Shown here: one piece after another, positions 40,691 to 55,205 of the stretch | Position numbering within the stretch: the stretch's first letter is position 1 | How the letters are laid out: each line of letters begins with the position of its first letter | Source: Cladorhizidae sp. MBARI D1340-BT2 | Taxonomy: Eukaryota > Porifera > Demospongiae > Poecilosclerida > Cladorhizidae | DNA: 64,000 bases | Reading direction: 5' to 3' | NCBI GenBank assembly: GCA_028752905.1 | Contig: JAQNBH010000002.1 | Span: 27,449,932-27,513,931 of the forward strand | The notes under the pieces: model-generated | Database searches by the model: none | The model's input: only the letters and a program-made list of their open reading frames with translations | Told to the model about the DNA's origin: nothing | Position numbers and translations under genes: made by a program

Positions 40691-41899
40691 CCAGGAAAAA
40701 TCCCAAACCTTACCACTTCAAATCACCATAACTTCCTAATACTTAGAGTAGTCAACATTTTGGCACGTACAAAAGACAGATAATTAGAAGGGCTATCCGG
40801 TGATATAAAAAGTATCTTTTTTGGGTAAAGTGTAGAAAAGTTATGAGCTTCACGGCAAAAAAACAAGATTTTCGGGGGGAAAATGAGAAACATATAGACC
40901 AAATTAGGGCAAATATCAAGAACATGTTTAGCATCAAGTAAGAGTACAATTCATAACTGCCCTAATTAACAAGACCAAAGTCCCAGATTTTGTCAACTGA
41001 TAGAGAAGGCCCTTATCTGCAACATGTGAACAGATTATCAATAAATGTAGTGGTTTTTCACTGGCAGGCCACCGCTTTGGCAACTGGAAAACGCCAGGAA
41101 AAATCCCAAACCTTGCCACTTCAAATCACCATAACTTGCTAATACTTAGAGTACTTAAAATTTTGGCACGTACAAAATACAGATAATTAGAAGAGCTATC
41201 CGGTGATATAAAAATTATCTTTTTTGGGTAAAGTGTAGCAAAGTTATGAGCTTCACGGCAAAAAAACAAGATTTTCGGGGGGAAAATGAGAAACATATAG
41301 ACCAAATTAGGGCAAATATCAAGAACATGTTTAGCATCAAGTAAGAGTACAATTCATAACTGCCCTAATTAACAAGACCAAAGTCCCAGATTTTGTCAAC
41401 TGATAGAGAAGGCCCTTATCTGCAACATGTGAACAGATTATCAATAAATGTAGTGGTTTTTCACTGGCAGGCCACCGCTTTGGCAACTTGAAAACGCCAG
41501 GAAAAATCCCAAACCTTACCACTTCAAATCACCATAACTTCCTAATACTTAGAGTACTCAACATTTTGGCACGTACAAAAGACAGATAATTAGAAGGGCT
41601 ATCCGGTGATATAAAAATTATCTTTTTTGGGTAAAGTGTAGAAAAGTTATGAGCTTCACGGCAAAAAAACAAGATTTTCGGGGGGAAAATGAGAAACATA
41701 TAGACCAAATTAGGGCAAATATCAAGAACATGTTTAGCATCAAGTAAGAGTACAATTCATAACTGCCCTAATTAACAAGACCAAAGTCCCAGATTTTGTC
41801 AACTGATAGAGAAGGCCCTTATCTGCAACATGTGAACAGATTATCAATAAATGTAGTGGTTTTTCACTGGCAGGCCACCGCTTTGGCAACTGGAAAACG

Positions 41900-42708
41900 C
41901 CAGGAAAAATCCCAAACCTTACCACTTCAAATCACCATAACTTCCTAATACTTAGAGTAGTCAACATTTTGGCACGTACAAAAGACAGATAATTAGAAGG
42001 GCTATCCGGTGATATAAAAAGTATCTTTTTGGGGTAAAGTGTAGAAAAGTTATGAGCTTCACGGCAAAAAAACAAGATTTTCGGGGGGAAAATGAGAAAC
42101 ATAATATAGACCAAATTAGGGCAAATATCAAGAACATGTTTAGCATCAAGTAAGAGTACAATTCATAACTGCCCTAATTAACAAGACCAAAGTCCCAGAT
42201 TTTGTCAACTGATAGAGAAGGCCCTTATCTGCAACATGTGAACAGATTATCAATAAATGTAGTGGTTTTTCACTGGCAGGCCACCGCTTTGGCAACTGGA
42301 AAACGCCAGGAAAAATCCCAAACCTTACCACTTCAAATCACCATAACTTCCTAATACTTAGAGTACTCAAAATTTTGGCACGTACAAAAGACAGATAATT
42401 AGAAGGGCTATCCGGTGATATAAAAATTATCTTTTTTGGGTAAAGTGTAGAAAAGTTATGAGCTTCACGGCAAAAAAACAAGATTTTCGGGGGGAAAATG
42501 AGAAACATATAGACCAAATTAGGGCAAATATCAAGAACATGTTTAGCATCAAGTAAGAGTACAATTCATAACTGCCCTAATTAACAAGACCAAAGTCCCA
42601 GATTTTGTCAACTGATAGAGAAGGCCCTTATCTGCAACATGTGAACAGATTATCAATAAATGTAGTGGTTTTTCACTGGCAGGCCACCGCTTTGGCAACT
42701 GGAAAACG
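41900..42708. repeat. Two-monomer duplication, copy 1 (809 bp)
   Basis: A 406-bp C monomer with the cataatatag insertion (near 42,100) is followed by a 403-bp monomer with cttcc, gtactcaaa, gggct and aaaaatta. The same pair follows directly. The cttcc plus gtactcaaa combination is rare in this zone, which supports duplication of the pair as a unit. Confidence 0.8.
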
Positions 42709-43517
42709 CCAGGAAAAATCCCAAACCTTACCACTTCAAATCACCATAACTTCCTAATACTTAGAGTAGTAAACATTTTGGCACGTACAAAAGACAGATA
42801 ATTAGAAGGGCTATCCGGTGATATAAAAAGTATCTTTTTGGGGTAAAGTGTAGAAAAGTTATGAGCTTCACGGCAAAAAAACAAGATTTTCGGGGGGAAA
42901 ATGAGAAACATAATATAGACCAAATTAGGGCAAATATCAAGAACATGTTTAGCATCAAGTAAGAGTACAATTCATAACTGCCCTAATTAACAAGACCAAA
43001 GTCCCAGATTTTGTCAACTGATAGAGAAGGCCCTTATCTGCAACATGTGAACAGATTATCAATAAATGTAGTGGTTTTTCACTGGCAGGCCACCGCTTTG
43101 GCAACTGGAAAACGCCAGGAAAAATCCCAAACCTTACCACTTCAAATCACCATAACTTCCTAATACTTAGAGTACTCAAAATTTTGGCACGTACAAAAGA
43201 CAGATAATTAGAAGGGCTATCCGGTGATATAAAAATTATCTTTTTTGGGTAAAGTGTAGAAAAGTTATGAGCTTCACGGCAAAAAAACAAGATTTTCGGG
43301 GGGAAAATGAGAAACATATAGACCAAATTAGGGCAAATATCAAGAACATGTTTAGCATCAAGTAAGAGTACAATTCATAACTGCCCTAATTAACAAGACC
43401 AAAGTCCCAGATTTTGTCAACTGATAGAGAAGGCCCTTATCTGCAACATGTGAACAGATTATCAATAAATGTAGTGGTTTTTCACTGGCAGGCCACCGCT
43501 TTGGCAACTGGAAAACG
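42709..43517. repeat. Two-monomer duplication, copy 2 (809 bp)
   Basis: It has the same order and lengths as the preceding 809 bp. The visible difference is gtagtaaac for gtagtcaac near 42,767-42,775. The 3-bp insertion is near 42,910. Confidence 0.8.
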
Positions 43518-45129
43518 CCAGGAAAAATCCCAAACCTTGCCACTTCAAATCACCATAACTTGCTAATACTTAGAGTACTTAAAATTTTGGCACGTACAAA
43601 ATACAGATAATTAGAAGAGCTATCCGATGATATAAATATTATCTTTTTTGGGTAAAGTGTAGAAAAGTTATGAGCTTCACGGCAAAAAAACAAGATTTTC
43701 GGGGGGAAAATGAGAAACATATAGACCAAATTAGGGCAAATATCAAGAACATGTTTAGCATCAAGTAAGAGTACAATTCATAACTGCCCTAATTAACAAG
43801 ACCAAAGTCCCAGATTTTGTCAACTGATAGAGAAGGCCCTTATCTGCAACATGTGAACAGATTATCAATAAATGTAGTGGTTTTTCACTGGCAGGCCACC
43901 GCTTTGGCAACTGGAAAACGCCAGGAAAAATCCCAAACCTTACCACTTCAAATCACCATAACTTCCTAATACTTAGAGTACTCAACATTTTGGCACGTAC
44001 AAAAGACAGATAATTAGAAGGGCTATCCGGTGATATAAAAATTATCTTTTTTGGGTAAAGTGTAGAAAAGTTATGAGCTTCACGGCAAAAAAACAAGATT
44101 TTCGGGGGGAAAATGAGAAACATATAGACCAAATTAGGGCAAATATCAAGAACATGTTTAGCATCAAGTAAGAGTACAATTCATAACTGCCCTAATTAAC
44201 AAGACCAAAGTCCCAGATTTTGTCAACTGATAGAGAAGGCCCTTATCTGCAACATGTGAACAGATTATCAATAAATGTAGTGGTTTTTCACTGGCAGGCC
44301 ACCGCTTTGGCAACTTGAAAACGCCAGGAAAAATCCCAAACCTTGCCACTTCAAATCACCATAACTTGCTACTACTTAGAGTACTTAAAATTTTGGCACG
44401 TACAAAATACAGATAATTAGAAGAGCTATCCGGTGATATAAATATTATCTTTTTTGGGTAAAGTGTAGAAAAGTTATGAGCTTCACGGCAAAAAAACAAG
44501 ATTTTCGGGGGGAAAATGAGAAACATATAGACCAAATTAGGGCAAATATCAAGAACATGTTTAGCATCAAGTAAGAGTACAATTCATAACTGCCCTAATT
44601 AACAAGACCAAAGTCCCAGATTTTGTCAACTGATAGAGAAGGCCCTTATCTGCAACATGTGAACAGATTATCAATAAATGTAGTGGTTTTTCACTGGCAG
44701 GCCACCGCTTTGGCAACTGGAAAACGCCAGGAAAAATCCCAAACCTTACCACTTCAAATCACCATAACTTCCTAATACTTAGAGTAGTCAACATTTTGGC
44801 ACGTACAAAAGACAGATAATTAGAAGGGCTATCCGGTGATATAAAAAGTATCTTTTTTGGGTAAAGTGTAGAAAAGTTATGAGCTTCACGGCAAAAAAAC
44901 AAGATTTTCGGGGGGAAAATGAGAAACATATAGACCAAATTAGGGCAAATATCAAGAACATGTTTAGCATCAAGTAAGAGTACAATTCATAACTGCCCTA
45001 ATTAACAAGACCAAAGTCCCAGATTTTGTCAACTGATAGAGAAGGCCCTTATCTGCAACATGTGAACAGATTATCAATAAATGTAGTGGTTTTTCACTGG
45101 CAGGCCACCGCTTTGGCAACTGGAAAACG

Positions 45130-45532
45130 CCAGGAAAAATCCCAAACCTTACCACTTCAAATCACCATAACTTCCTAATACTTAGAGTACTCAACATTTT
45201 GGCACGTACAAAATACAGATAATTAGAAGAGCTATCCGGTGATATAAATATTATCTTTTTTGGGTAAAGTGTAGAAAAGTTATGAGCTTCACGGCAAAAA
45301 AACAAGATTTTCGGGGGGAAAATGAGAAACATATAGACCAAATTAGGGCAAATATCAAGAACATGTTTAGCATCAAGTAAGAGTACAATTTATAACTGCC
45401 CTAATTAACAAGACCAAAGTCCCAGATTTTGTCAACTGATAGAGAAGGCCCTTATCTGCAACATGTGAACAGATTATCAATAAATGTAGTGGTTTTTCAC
45501 TGGCAGGCCACCGCTTTGGCAACTGGAAAACG
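45130..45532. repeat. A/B chimeric monomer
   Basis: The left part is haplotype A (cttacc, cttcc, gtactcaac) and the right part is haplotype B (aatacag, gagct, aaatatta). The last A mark is the C at 45,195 and the first B mark is the T at 45,214. The exchange therefore falls in the 18 bases between, which are identical in both parents. The same chimera type recurs at 52,385 and 53,594, and in their duplicates at 56,415 and 57,624. The core also has a private change near 45,390. Confidence 0.8.
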
Positions 45533-45935
45533 CCAGGAAAAATCCCAAACCTTACCACTTCAAATCACCATAACTTCCTAATACTTAGAGTAGTCAACAT
45601 TTTGGCACAGACAAAAGACAGATAATTAGAAGGGCTATCCGGTGATATAAAAAGTATCTTTTTTGGGTAAAGTGTAGAAAAGTTATGAGCTTCACGGCAA
45701 AAAAACAAGATTTTCGGGGGGAAAATGAGAAACATATAGACCAAATTAGGGCAAATATCAAGAACATGTTTAGCATCAAGTAAGAGTACAATTCATAACT
45801 GCCCTAATTAACAAGACCAAAGTCCCAGATTTTGTCAACTGATAGAGAAGGCCCTTATCTGCAACATGTGAACAGATTATCAATAAATGTAGTGGTTTTT
45901 CACTGGCAGGCCACCGCTTTGGCAACTGGAAAACG

Positions 45936-46339
45936 CCAGGAAAAATCCCAAACCTTACCACTTCAAATCACCATAACTTCCTAATACTTAGAGTAGTCAA
46001 CATTTTGGCACGTACAAAAGACAGATAATTAGAAGGGCTATCCGGTGATATAAAAAGTATCTTTTTTGGGTAAAGTGTAGAAAAGTTATGAGCTTCACGG
46101 CAAAAAAACAAGATTTTCGGGGGGGAAAATGAGAAACATATAGACCAAATTAGGGCAAATATCAAGAACATGTTTAGCATCAAGTAAGAGTACAATTCAT
46201 AACTGCCCTAATTAACAAGACCAAAGTCCCAGATTTTGTCAACTGATAGAGAAGGCCCTTATCTGCAACATGTGAACAGATTATCAATAAATGTAGTGGT
46301 TTTTCACTGGCAGGCCACCGCTTTGGCAACTGGAAAACG
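45936..46339. repeat. 404-bp monomer with G7A4 tract
   Basis: Monomers normally have either G6A4 or G7A3 after TTCG, both ten bases long. This C monomer has seven G and four A near 46,120-46,131. That is the only +1 length change of this kind. It could be slippage or a crossover between the two tract types. Confidence 0.8.
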
Positions 46340-49300
46340 CCAGGAAAAATCCCAAACCTTACCACTTCAAATCACCATAACTTCCTAATACTTAGAGTAC
46401 TCAACATTTTGGCACGTACAAAAGACAGATAATTAGAAGAGCTATCCGGTGATATAAAAATTATCTTTTTTGGGTAAAGTGTAGAAAAGTTATGAGCTTC
46501 ACGGCAAAACAACAAGATTTTCGGGGGGAAAATGAGAAACATATAGACCAAATTAGGGCAAATATCAAGAACATGTTTAGCATCAAGTAAGAGTACAATT
46601 CATAACTGCCCTAATTAACAAGACCAAAGTCCCAGATTTTGTCAACTGATAGAGAAGGCCCTTATCTGCAACATGTGAACAGATTATCAATAAATGTAGT
46701 GGTTTTTCACTGGCAGGCCACCGCTTTGGCAACTGGAAAACGCCAGGAAAAATCCCAAATCTTACCACTTCAAATCACCATAACTTCCTAATACTTAGAG
46801 TAGTCAACATTTTGGCACGTACAAAAGACAGATAATTAGAAGGGCTATCCGGTGATATAAAAAGTATCTTTTTTGGATAAAGTGTAGAAAAGTTATGAGC
46901 TTCACGGCAAAAAAACAAGATTTTCGGGGGGAAAATGAGAAACATATAGACCAAATTAGGGCAAATATCAAGAACATGTTTAGCATCAAGTAAGAGTACA
47001 ATTCATAACTGCCCTAATTAACAAGACCAAAGTCCCAGATTTTGTCAACTGATAGAGAAGGCCCTTATCTGCAACATGTGAACAGATTATCAATAAATGT
47101 AGTGGTTTTTCACTGGCAGGCCACCGCTTTGGCAACTGGAAAACGCCAGGAAAAATCCCAAACCTTACCACTTCAAATCACCATAACTTGCTAATACTTA
47201 GAGTACTCAACATTTTGGCACGTACAAAAGACAGATAATTAGAAGGGCTATCCGGTGATATAAAAAGTATCTTTTTTGGGTAAAGTGTAGAAAAGTTATG
47301 AGCTTCACGGCAAAAAAACAAGATTTTCGGGGGGAAAATGAGAAACATATAGACCAAATTAGGGCAAATATCAAGAACATGTTTAGCATCAAGTAAGAGT
47401 ACAATTCATAACTGCCCTAATTAACAAAACCAAAGTCCCAGATTTTGTCAACTGATAGAGAAGGCCCTTATCTGCAACATGTGAACAGATTATCAATAAA
47501 TGTAGTGGTTTTTCACTGGCAGGCCACCGCTTTGGCAACTTGAAAACGCCAGGAAAAATCCCAAACCTTACCACTTCAAATCACCATAACTTCCTAATAC
47601 TTAGAGTAGTCAACATTTTGGCACGTACAAAAGACAGATAATTAGAAGGGCTATCCGGTGATATAAAAAGTATCTTTTTTGGGTAAAGTGTAGAAAAGTT
47701 ATGAGCTTCACGGCAAAAAAACAAGATTTTCGGGGGGAAAATGAGAAACATATAGACCAAATTAGGGCAAATATCAAGAACATGTTTAGCATCAAGTAAG
47801 AGTACAATTCATAACTGCCCTAATTAACAAGACCAAAGTCCCAGATTTTGTCAACTGATAGAGAAGGCCCTTATCTGCAACATGTGAACAGATTATCAAT
47901 AAATGTAGTGGTTTTTCACTGGCAGGCCACCGCTTTGGCAACTGGAAAACGCCAGGAAAAATCCCAAACCTTACCACTTCAAATCACCATAACTTCCTAA
48001 TACTTAGAGTACTCAACATTTTGGCACGTACAAAAGACAGATAATTAGAAGGGCTATCCGGTGATATAAAAATTATCTTTTTTGGGTAAAGTGTAGAAAA
48101 GTTATGAGCTTCACGGCAAAAAAACAAGATTTTCGGGGGGAAAATGAGAAACATATAGACCAAATTAGGGCAAATATCAAGAACATGTTTAGCATCAAGT
48201 AAGAGTACAATTCATAACTGCCCTAATTAACAAGACCAAAGTCCCAGATTTTGTCAACTGATAGAGAAGGCCCTTATCTGCAACATGTGAACAGATTATC
48301 AATAAATGTAGTGGTTTTTCACTGGCAGGCCACCGCTTTGGCAACTGGAAAACGCCAGGAAAAATCCCAAACCTTACCACTTCAAATCACCATAACTTCC
48401 TAATACTTAGAGTAGTCAACATTTTGGCACGTACAAAAGACAGATAATTAGAAGGGCTATCCGGTGATATAAAAAGTATCTTTTTTGGGTAAAGTGTAGA
48501 AAAGTTATGAGCTTCACGGCAAAAAAACAAGATTTTCGGGGGGAAAATGAGAAACATATAGACCAAATTAGGGCAAATATCAAGAACATGTTTAGCATCA
48601 AGTAAGAGTACAATTCATAACTGCCCTAATTAACAAGACCAAAGTCCCAGATTTTGTCAACTGATAGAGAAGGCCCTTATCTGCAACATGTGAACAGATT
48701 ATCAATAAATGTAGTGGTTTTTCACTGGCAGGCCACCGCTTTGGCAACTGGAAAACGCCAGGAAAAATCCCAAACCTTGCCACTTCAAATCACCATAACT
48801 TGCTAATACTTAGAGTACTTAAAATTTTGGCACGTACAAAATACAGATAATTAGAAGAGCTATCCGGTGATATAAATATTATCTTTTTTGGGTAAAGTGT
48901 AGAAAAGTTATGAGCTTCACGGCAAAAAAACAAGATTTTCGGGGGGAAAATGAGAAACATATAGACCAAATTAGGGCAAATATCAAGAACATGTTTAGCA
49001 TCAAGTAAGAGTACAATTCATAACTGCCCTAATTAACAAGACCAAAGTCCCAGATTTTGTCAACTGATAGAGAAGGCCCTTATCTGCAACATGTGAACAG
49101 ATTATCAATAAATGTAGTGGTTTTTCACTGGCAGGCCACCGCTTTGGCAACTTGAAAACGCCAGGAAAAATCCCAAACCTTACCACTTCAAATCACCATA
49201 ACTTCCTAATACTTAGAGTAGTCAACATTTTGGCACGTACAAAAGACAGATAATTAGAAGGGCTATCCGGTGATATAAAAAGTATCTTTTTTGGGTAAAG

Positions 49301-50891
49301 TGTAGAAAAGTTATGAGCTTCACGGCAAAAAAACAAGATTTTCGGGGGGAAAATGAGAAACATATAGACCAAATTAGGGCAAATATCAAGAACATGTTTA
49401 GCATCAAGTAAGAGTACAATTCATAACTGCCCTAATTAACAAGACCAAAGTCCCAGATTTTGTCAACTGATAGAGAAGGCCCTTATCTGCAACATGTGAA
49501 CAGATTATCAATAAATGTAGTGGTTTTTCACTGGCAGGCCACCGCTTTGGCAACTGGAAAACGCCAGGAAAAATCCCAAACCTTACCACTTCAAATCACC
49601 ATAACTTCCTAATACTTAGAGTACTCAACATTTTGGCACGTACAAAAGACAGATAATTAGAAGGGCTATCCGGTGATATAAAAATTATCTTTTTTGGGTA
49701 AAGTGTAGAAAAGTTATGAGCTTCACGGCAAAAAAACAAGATTTTCGGGGGGAAAATGAGAAACATATAGACCAAATTAGGGCAAATATCAAGAACATGT
49801 TTAGCATCAAGTAAGAGTACAATTCATAACTGCCCTAATTAACAAGACCAAAGTCCCAGATTTTGTCAACTGATAGAGAAGGCCCTTATCTGCAACATGT
49901 GAACAGATTATCAATAAATGTAGTGGTTTTTCACTGGCAGGCCACCGCTTTGGCAACTGGAAAACGCCAGGAAAAATCCCAAACCTTGCCACTTCAAATC
50001 ACCATAACTTGCTAATACTTAGAGTACTTAAAATTTTGGCACGTACAAAATACAGATAATTAGAAGAGCTATCCGGTGATATAAATATTATCTTTTTTGG
50101 GTAAAGTGTAGAAAAGTTATGAGCTTCACGGCAAAAAAACAAGATTTTCGGGGGGAAAATGAGAAACATATAGACCAAATTAGGGCAAATATCAAGAACA
50201 TGTTTAGCATCAAGTAAGAGTACAATTCATAACTGCCCTAATTAACAAGACCAAAGTCCCAGATTTTCTCAACTGATAGAGAAGGCCCTTATCTGCAACA
50301 TGTGAACAGATTATCAATAAATGTAGTGGTTTTTCACTGGCAGGCCACCGCTTTGGCAACTGGAAAACGCCAGGAAAAATCCCAAATCTTACCACTTCAA
50401 ATCACCATAACTTCCTAATACTTAGAGTACTCAACATTTTGGCACGTACAAAAGACAGATAATTAGAAGGGCTATCCGGTGATATAAAAATTATCTTTTT
50501 TGGGTAAAGTGTAGAAAAGTTATGAGCTTCACGGCAAAAAAACAAGATTTTCGGGGGGAAAATGAGAAACATATAGACCAAATTAGGGCAAATATCAAGA
50601 ACATGTTTAGCATCAAGTAAGAGTACAATTCATAACTGCCCTAATTAACAAGACCAAAGTCCCAGATTTTGTCAACTGATAGAGAAGGCCCTTATCTGCA
50701 ACATGTGAACAGATTATCAATAAATGTAGTGGTTTTTCACTGGCAGGCCACCGCTTTGGCAACTGGAAAACGCCAGGAAAAATCCCAAACCTTGCCACTT
50801 CAAATCACCATAACTTGCTAATACTTAGAGTACTTAAAATTTTGGCACGTACAAAATACAGATAATTAGAAGAGCTATCCGGTGATATAAA

Positions 50892-53800
50892 TATTATCTT
50901 TTTGGGGTAAAGTGTAGAAAAGTTATGAGCTTCACGGCAAAAAAACAAGATTTTCGGGGGGAAAATGAGAAACATATAGACCAAATTAGGGCAAATATCA
51001 AGAACATGTTTAGCATCAAGTAAGAGTACAATTCATAACTGCCCTAATTAACAAGACCAAAGTCCCAGATTTTGTCAACTGATAGAGAAGGCCCTTATCT
51101 GCAACATGTGAACAGATTATCAATAAATGTAGTGGTTTTTCACTGGCAGGCCACCGCTTTGGCAACTGGAAAACGCCAGGAAAAATCCCAAACCTTACCA
51201 CTTCAAATCACCATAACTTCCTAATACTTAGAGTACTCAACATTTTGGCACGTACTAAAGACAGATAATTAGAAGGGCTATCCGGTGATATAAAAATTAT
51301 CTTTTTTGGGTAAAGTGTAGTAAAGTTATGAGCTTCACGGCAAAAAAACAAGATTTTCGGGGGGGAAATGAGAAACATATAGACCAAATTAGGGCAAATA
51401 TCAAGAACATGTTTAGCATCAAGTAAGAGTACAATTCATAACTGCCCTAATTAACAAGACCAAAGTCCCAGATTTTGTCAACTGATAGAGAAGGCCCTTA
51501 TCTGCAACATGTGAACAGATTATCAATAAATGTAGTGGTTTTTCACTGGCAGGCCACCGCTTTGGCAACTGGAAAACGCCAGGAAAAATCCCAAACCTTG
51601 CCACTTCAAATCACCATAACTTGCTAATACTTAGAGTACTTAAAATTTTGGCACGTACAAAATACAGATAATTAGAAGAGCTATCCGGTGATATAAATAT
51701 TATCTTTTTTGGGTAAAGTGTAGAAAAGTTATGAGCTTCACGGCAAAAAAACAAGATTTTCGGGGGGAAAATGAGAAACATATAGACCAAATTAGGGCAA
51801 ATATCAAGAACATGTTTAGCATCAAGTAAGAGTACAATTCATAACTGCCCTAATTAACAAGACCAAAGTCCCAGATTTTGTCAACTGATAGAGAAGGCCC
51901 TTATCTGCAACATGTGAACAGATTATCAATAAATGTAGTGGTTTTTCACTGGCAGGCCACCGCTTTGGCAACTGGAAAACGCCAGGAAAAATCCCAAACC
52001 TTACCACTTCAAATCACCATAACTTCCTAATACTTAGAGTAGTCAACATTTTGGCACGTACAAAAGACAGATAATTAGAAGGGCTATCCGGTGATATAAA
52101 AAGTATCTTTTTTGGGTAAAGTGTAGAAAAGTTATGAGCTTCACGGCAAAAAAACAAGATTTTCGGGGGGAAAATGAGAAACATATAGACCAAATTAGGG
52201 CAAATATCAAGAACATGTTTAGCATCAAGTAAGAGTACAATTCATAACTGCCCTAATTAACAAGACCAAAGTCCCAGATTTTGTCAACTGATAGAGAAGG
52301 CCCTTATCTGCAACATGTGAACAGATTATCAATAAATGTAGTGGTTTTTCACTGGCAGGCCACCGCTTTGGCAACTGGAAAACGCCAGGAAAAATCCCAA
52401 ACCTTACCACTTCAAATCACCATAACTTCCTAATACTTAGAGTACTCAACATTTTGGCACGTACAAAATACAGATAATTAGAAGAGCTATCCGGTGATAT
52501 AAATATTATCTTTTTTGGGTAAAGTGTAGAAAAGTTATGAGTTTCACGGCAAAAAAACAAGATTTTCGGGGGGAAAATGAGAAACATATAGACCAAATTA
52601 GGGCAAATATCAAGAACATGTTTAGCATCAAGTAAGAGTACAATTCATAACTGCCCTAATTAACAAGACCAAAGTCCCAGATTTTGTCAACTGATAGAGA
52701 AGGCCCTTATCTGCAACATGTGAACAGATTATCAATAAATGTAGTGGTTTTTCACTGGCAGGCCACCGCTTTGGCAACTGGAAAACGCCAGGAAAAATCC
52801 CAAACCTTACCACTTCAAATCACCATAACTTCCTAATACTTAGAGTAGTCAACATTTTGGCACGTACAAAAGACAGATAATTAGAAGGGCTATCCGGTGA
52901 TATAAAAAGTATCTTTTTTGGGTAAAGTGTAGAAAAGTTATGAGCTTCACGGCAAAAAAACAAGATTTTCGGGGGGAAAATGAGAAACATATAGACCAAA
53001 TTAGGGCAAATATCAAGAACATGTTTAGCATCAAGTAAGAGTACAATTCATAACTGCCCTAATTAACAAGACCAAAGTCCCAGATTTTGTCAACTGATAG
53101 AGAAGGCCCTTATCTGCAACATGTGAACAGATTATCAATAAATGTAGTGGTTTTTCACTGGCAGGCCACCGCTTTGGCAACTGGAAAACGCCAGGAAAAA
53201 TCCCAAACCTTACCACTTCAAATCACCATAACTTCCTAATACTTAGAGTAGTCAACATTTTGGCACGTACAAAAGACAGATAATTAGAAGGGCTATCCGG
53301 TGATATAAAAAGTATCTTTTTTGGGTAAAGTGTAGAAAAGTTATGAGCTTCACGGCAAAAAAACAAGATTTTCGGGGGGAAAATGAGAAACATATAGACC
53401 AAATTAGGGCAAATATCAAGAACATGTTTAGCATCAAGTAAGAGTACAATTCATAACTGCCCTAATTAACAAGACCAAAGTCCCAGATTTTCTCAACTGA
53501 TAGAGAAGGCCCTTATCTGCAACATGTGAACAGATTATCAATAAATGTAGTGGTTTTTCACTGGCAGGCCACCGCTTTGGCAACTGGAAAACGCCAGGAA
53601 AAATCCCAAACCTTACCACTTCAAATCACCATAACTTCCTAATACTTAGAGTACTCAACATTTTGGCACGTACAAAATACAGATAATTAGAAGAGCTATC
53701 CGGTGATATAAATATTATCTTTTTTGGGTAAAGTGTAGAAAAGTTATGAGCTTCACGGCAAAAAAACAAGATTTTCGGGGGGGAAATGAGAAACATATAG

Positions 53801-54921
53801 ACCAAATTAGGGCAAATATCAAGAACATGTTTAGCATCAAGTAAGAGTACAATTCATAACTGCCCTAATTAACAAGACCAAAGTCCCAGATTTTGTCAAC
53901 TGATAGAGAAGGCCCTTATCTGCAACATGTGAACAGATTATCAATAAATGTAGTGGTTTTTCACTGGCAGGCCACCGCTTTGGCAACTGGAAAACGCCAG
54001 GAAAAATCCCAAACCTTACCACTTCAAATCACCATAACTTCCTAATACTTAGAGTACTCAACATTTTGGCACGTACAAAAGACAGATAATTAGAAGGGCT
54101 ATCCGGTGATATAAAAATTATCTTTTTTGGGTAAAGTGTAGAAAAGTTATGAGCTTCACGGCAAAAAAACAAGATTTTCGGGGGGAAAATGAGAAACATA
54201 TAGACCAAATTAGGGCAAATATCAAGAACATGTTTAGCATCAAGTAAGAGTACAATTCATAACTGCCCTAATTAACAAGACCAAAGTCCCAGATTTTGTC
54301 AACTGATAGAGAAGGCCCTTATCTGCAACATGTGAACAGATTATCAATAAATGTAGTGGTTTTTCACTGGCAGGCCACCGCTTTGGCAACTGGAAAACGC
54401 CAGGAAAAATCCCAAACCTTGCCACTTCAAATCACCATAACTTGCTAATACTTAGAGTACTTAAAATTTTGGCACGTACAAAATACAGATAATTAGAAGA
54501 GCTATCCGGTGATATAAATATTATCTTTTTTGGGTAAAGTGTAGAAAAGTTATGAGCTTCACGGCAAAAAAACAAGATTTTCGGGGGGAAAATGAGAAAC
54601 ATATAGACCAAATTAGGGCAAATATCAAGAACATGTTTAGCATCAAGTAAGAGTACAATTCATAACTGCCCTAATTAACAAGACCAAAGTCCCAGATTTT
54701 GTCAACTGATAGAGAAGGCCCTTATCTGCAACATGTGAACAGATTATCAATAAATGTAGTGGTTTTTCACTGGCAGGCCACCGCTTTGGCAACTGGAAAA
54801 CGCCAGGAAAAATCCCAAACCTTACCACTTCAAATCACCATAACTTCTTAATACTTAGAGTAGTCAACATTTTGGCACGTACAAAAGACAGATAATTAGA
54901 AGGGCTATCCGGTGATATAAA
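50892..54921. repeat. Ten-monomer duplication, copy 1 (4,030 bp)
   Basis: Exactly 10 x 403 bp, repeated directly afterwards. Shared private marks at the 4,030-bp offset are cgtactaaag (51,251 and 55,281), gtagtaaag (51,317 and 55,347), ttttctcaac (53,488 and 57,518), G7 (53,777 and 57,807), and cttctta (54,844 and 58,874). The only difference I found is gagtttcac near 52,540 against gagcttcac near 56,570. The boundary is fixed by the chimeric monomer at its right end. The haplotype order includes A, B, C, A/B chimera, C, C, A/B chimera, A and B. Confidence 0.9.
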
Positions 54922-55205
54922 TATTATCTTTTTGGGGTAAAGTGTAGAAAAGTTATGAGCTTCACGGCAAAAAAACAAGATTTTCGGGGGGAAAATGAGA
55001 AACATATAGACCAAATTAGGGCAAATATCAAGAACATGTTTAGCATCAAGTAAGAGTACAATTCATAACTGCCCTAATTAACAAGACCAAAGTCCCAGAT
55101 TTTGTCAACTGATAGAGAAGGCCCTTATCTGCAACATGTGAACAGATTATCAATAAATGTAGTGGTTTTTCACTGGCAGGCCACCGCTTTGGCAACTGGA
55201 AAACG
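54803..55205. repeat. C/B chimeric monomer at the ten-monomer junction
   Basis: The left part matches the C monomer at 58,833 (cttctta, gtagtcaac, gggct). The right part matches the B monomer at 50,773 (aaatatta followed by gggg). The last C mark is the G at 54,903 and the first B mark is the T at 54,922. The crossover lies in the 18 identical bases at 54,904-54,921 (gctatccggtgatataaa). This is the product expected from an in-register unequal crossover ten monomers out of step. Confidence 0.85.
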
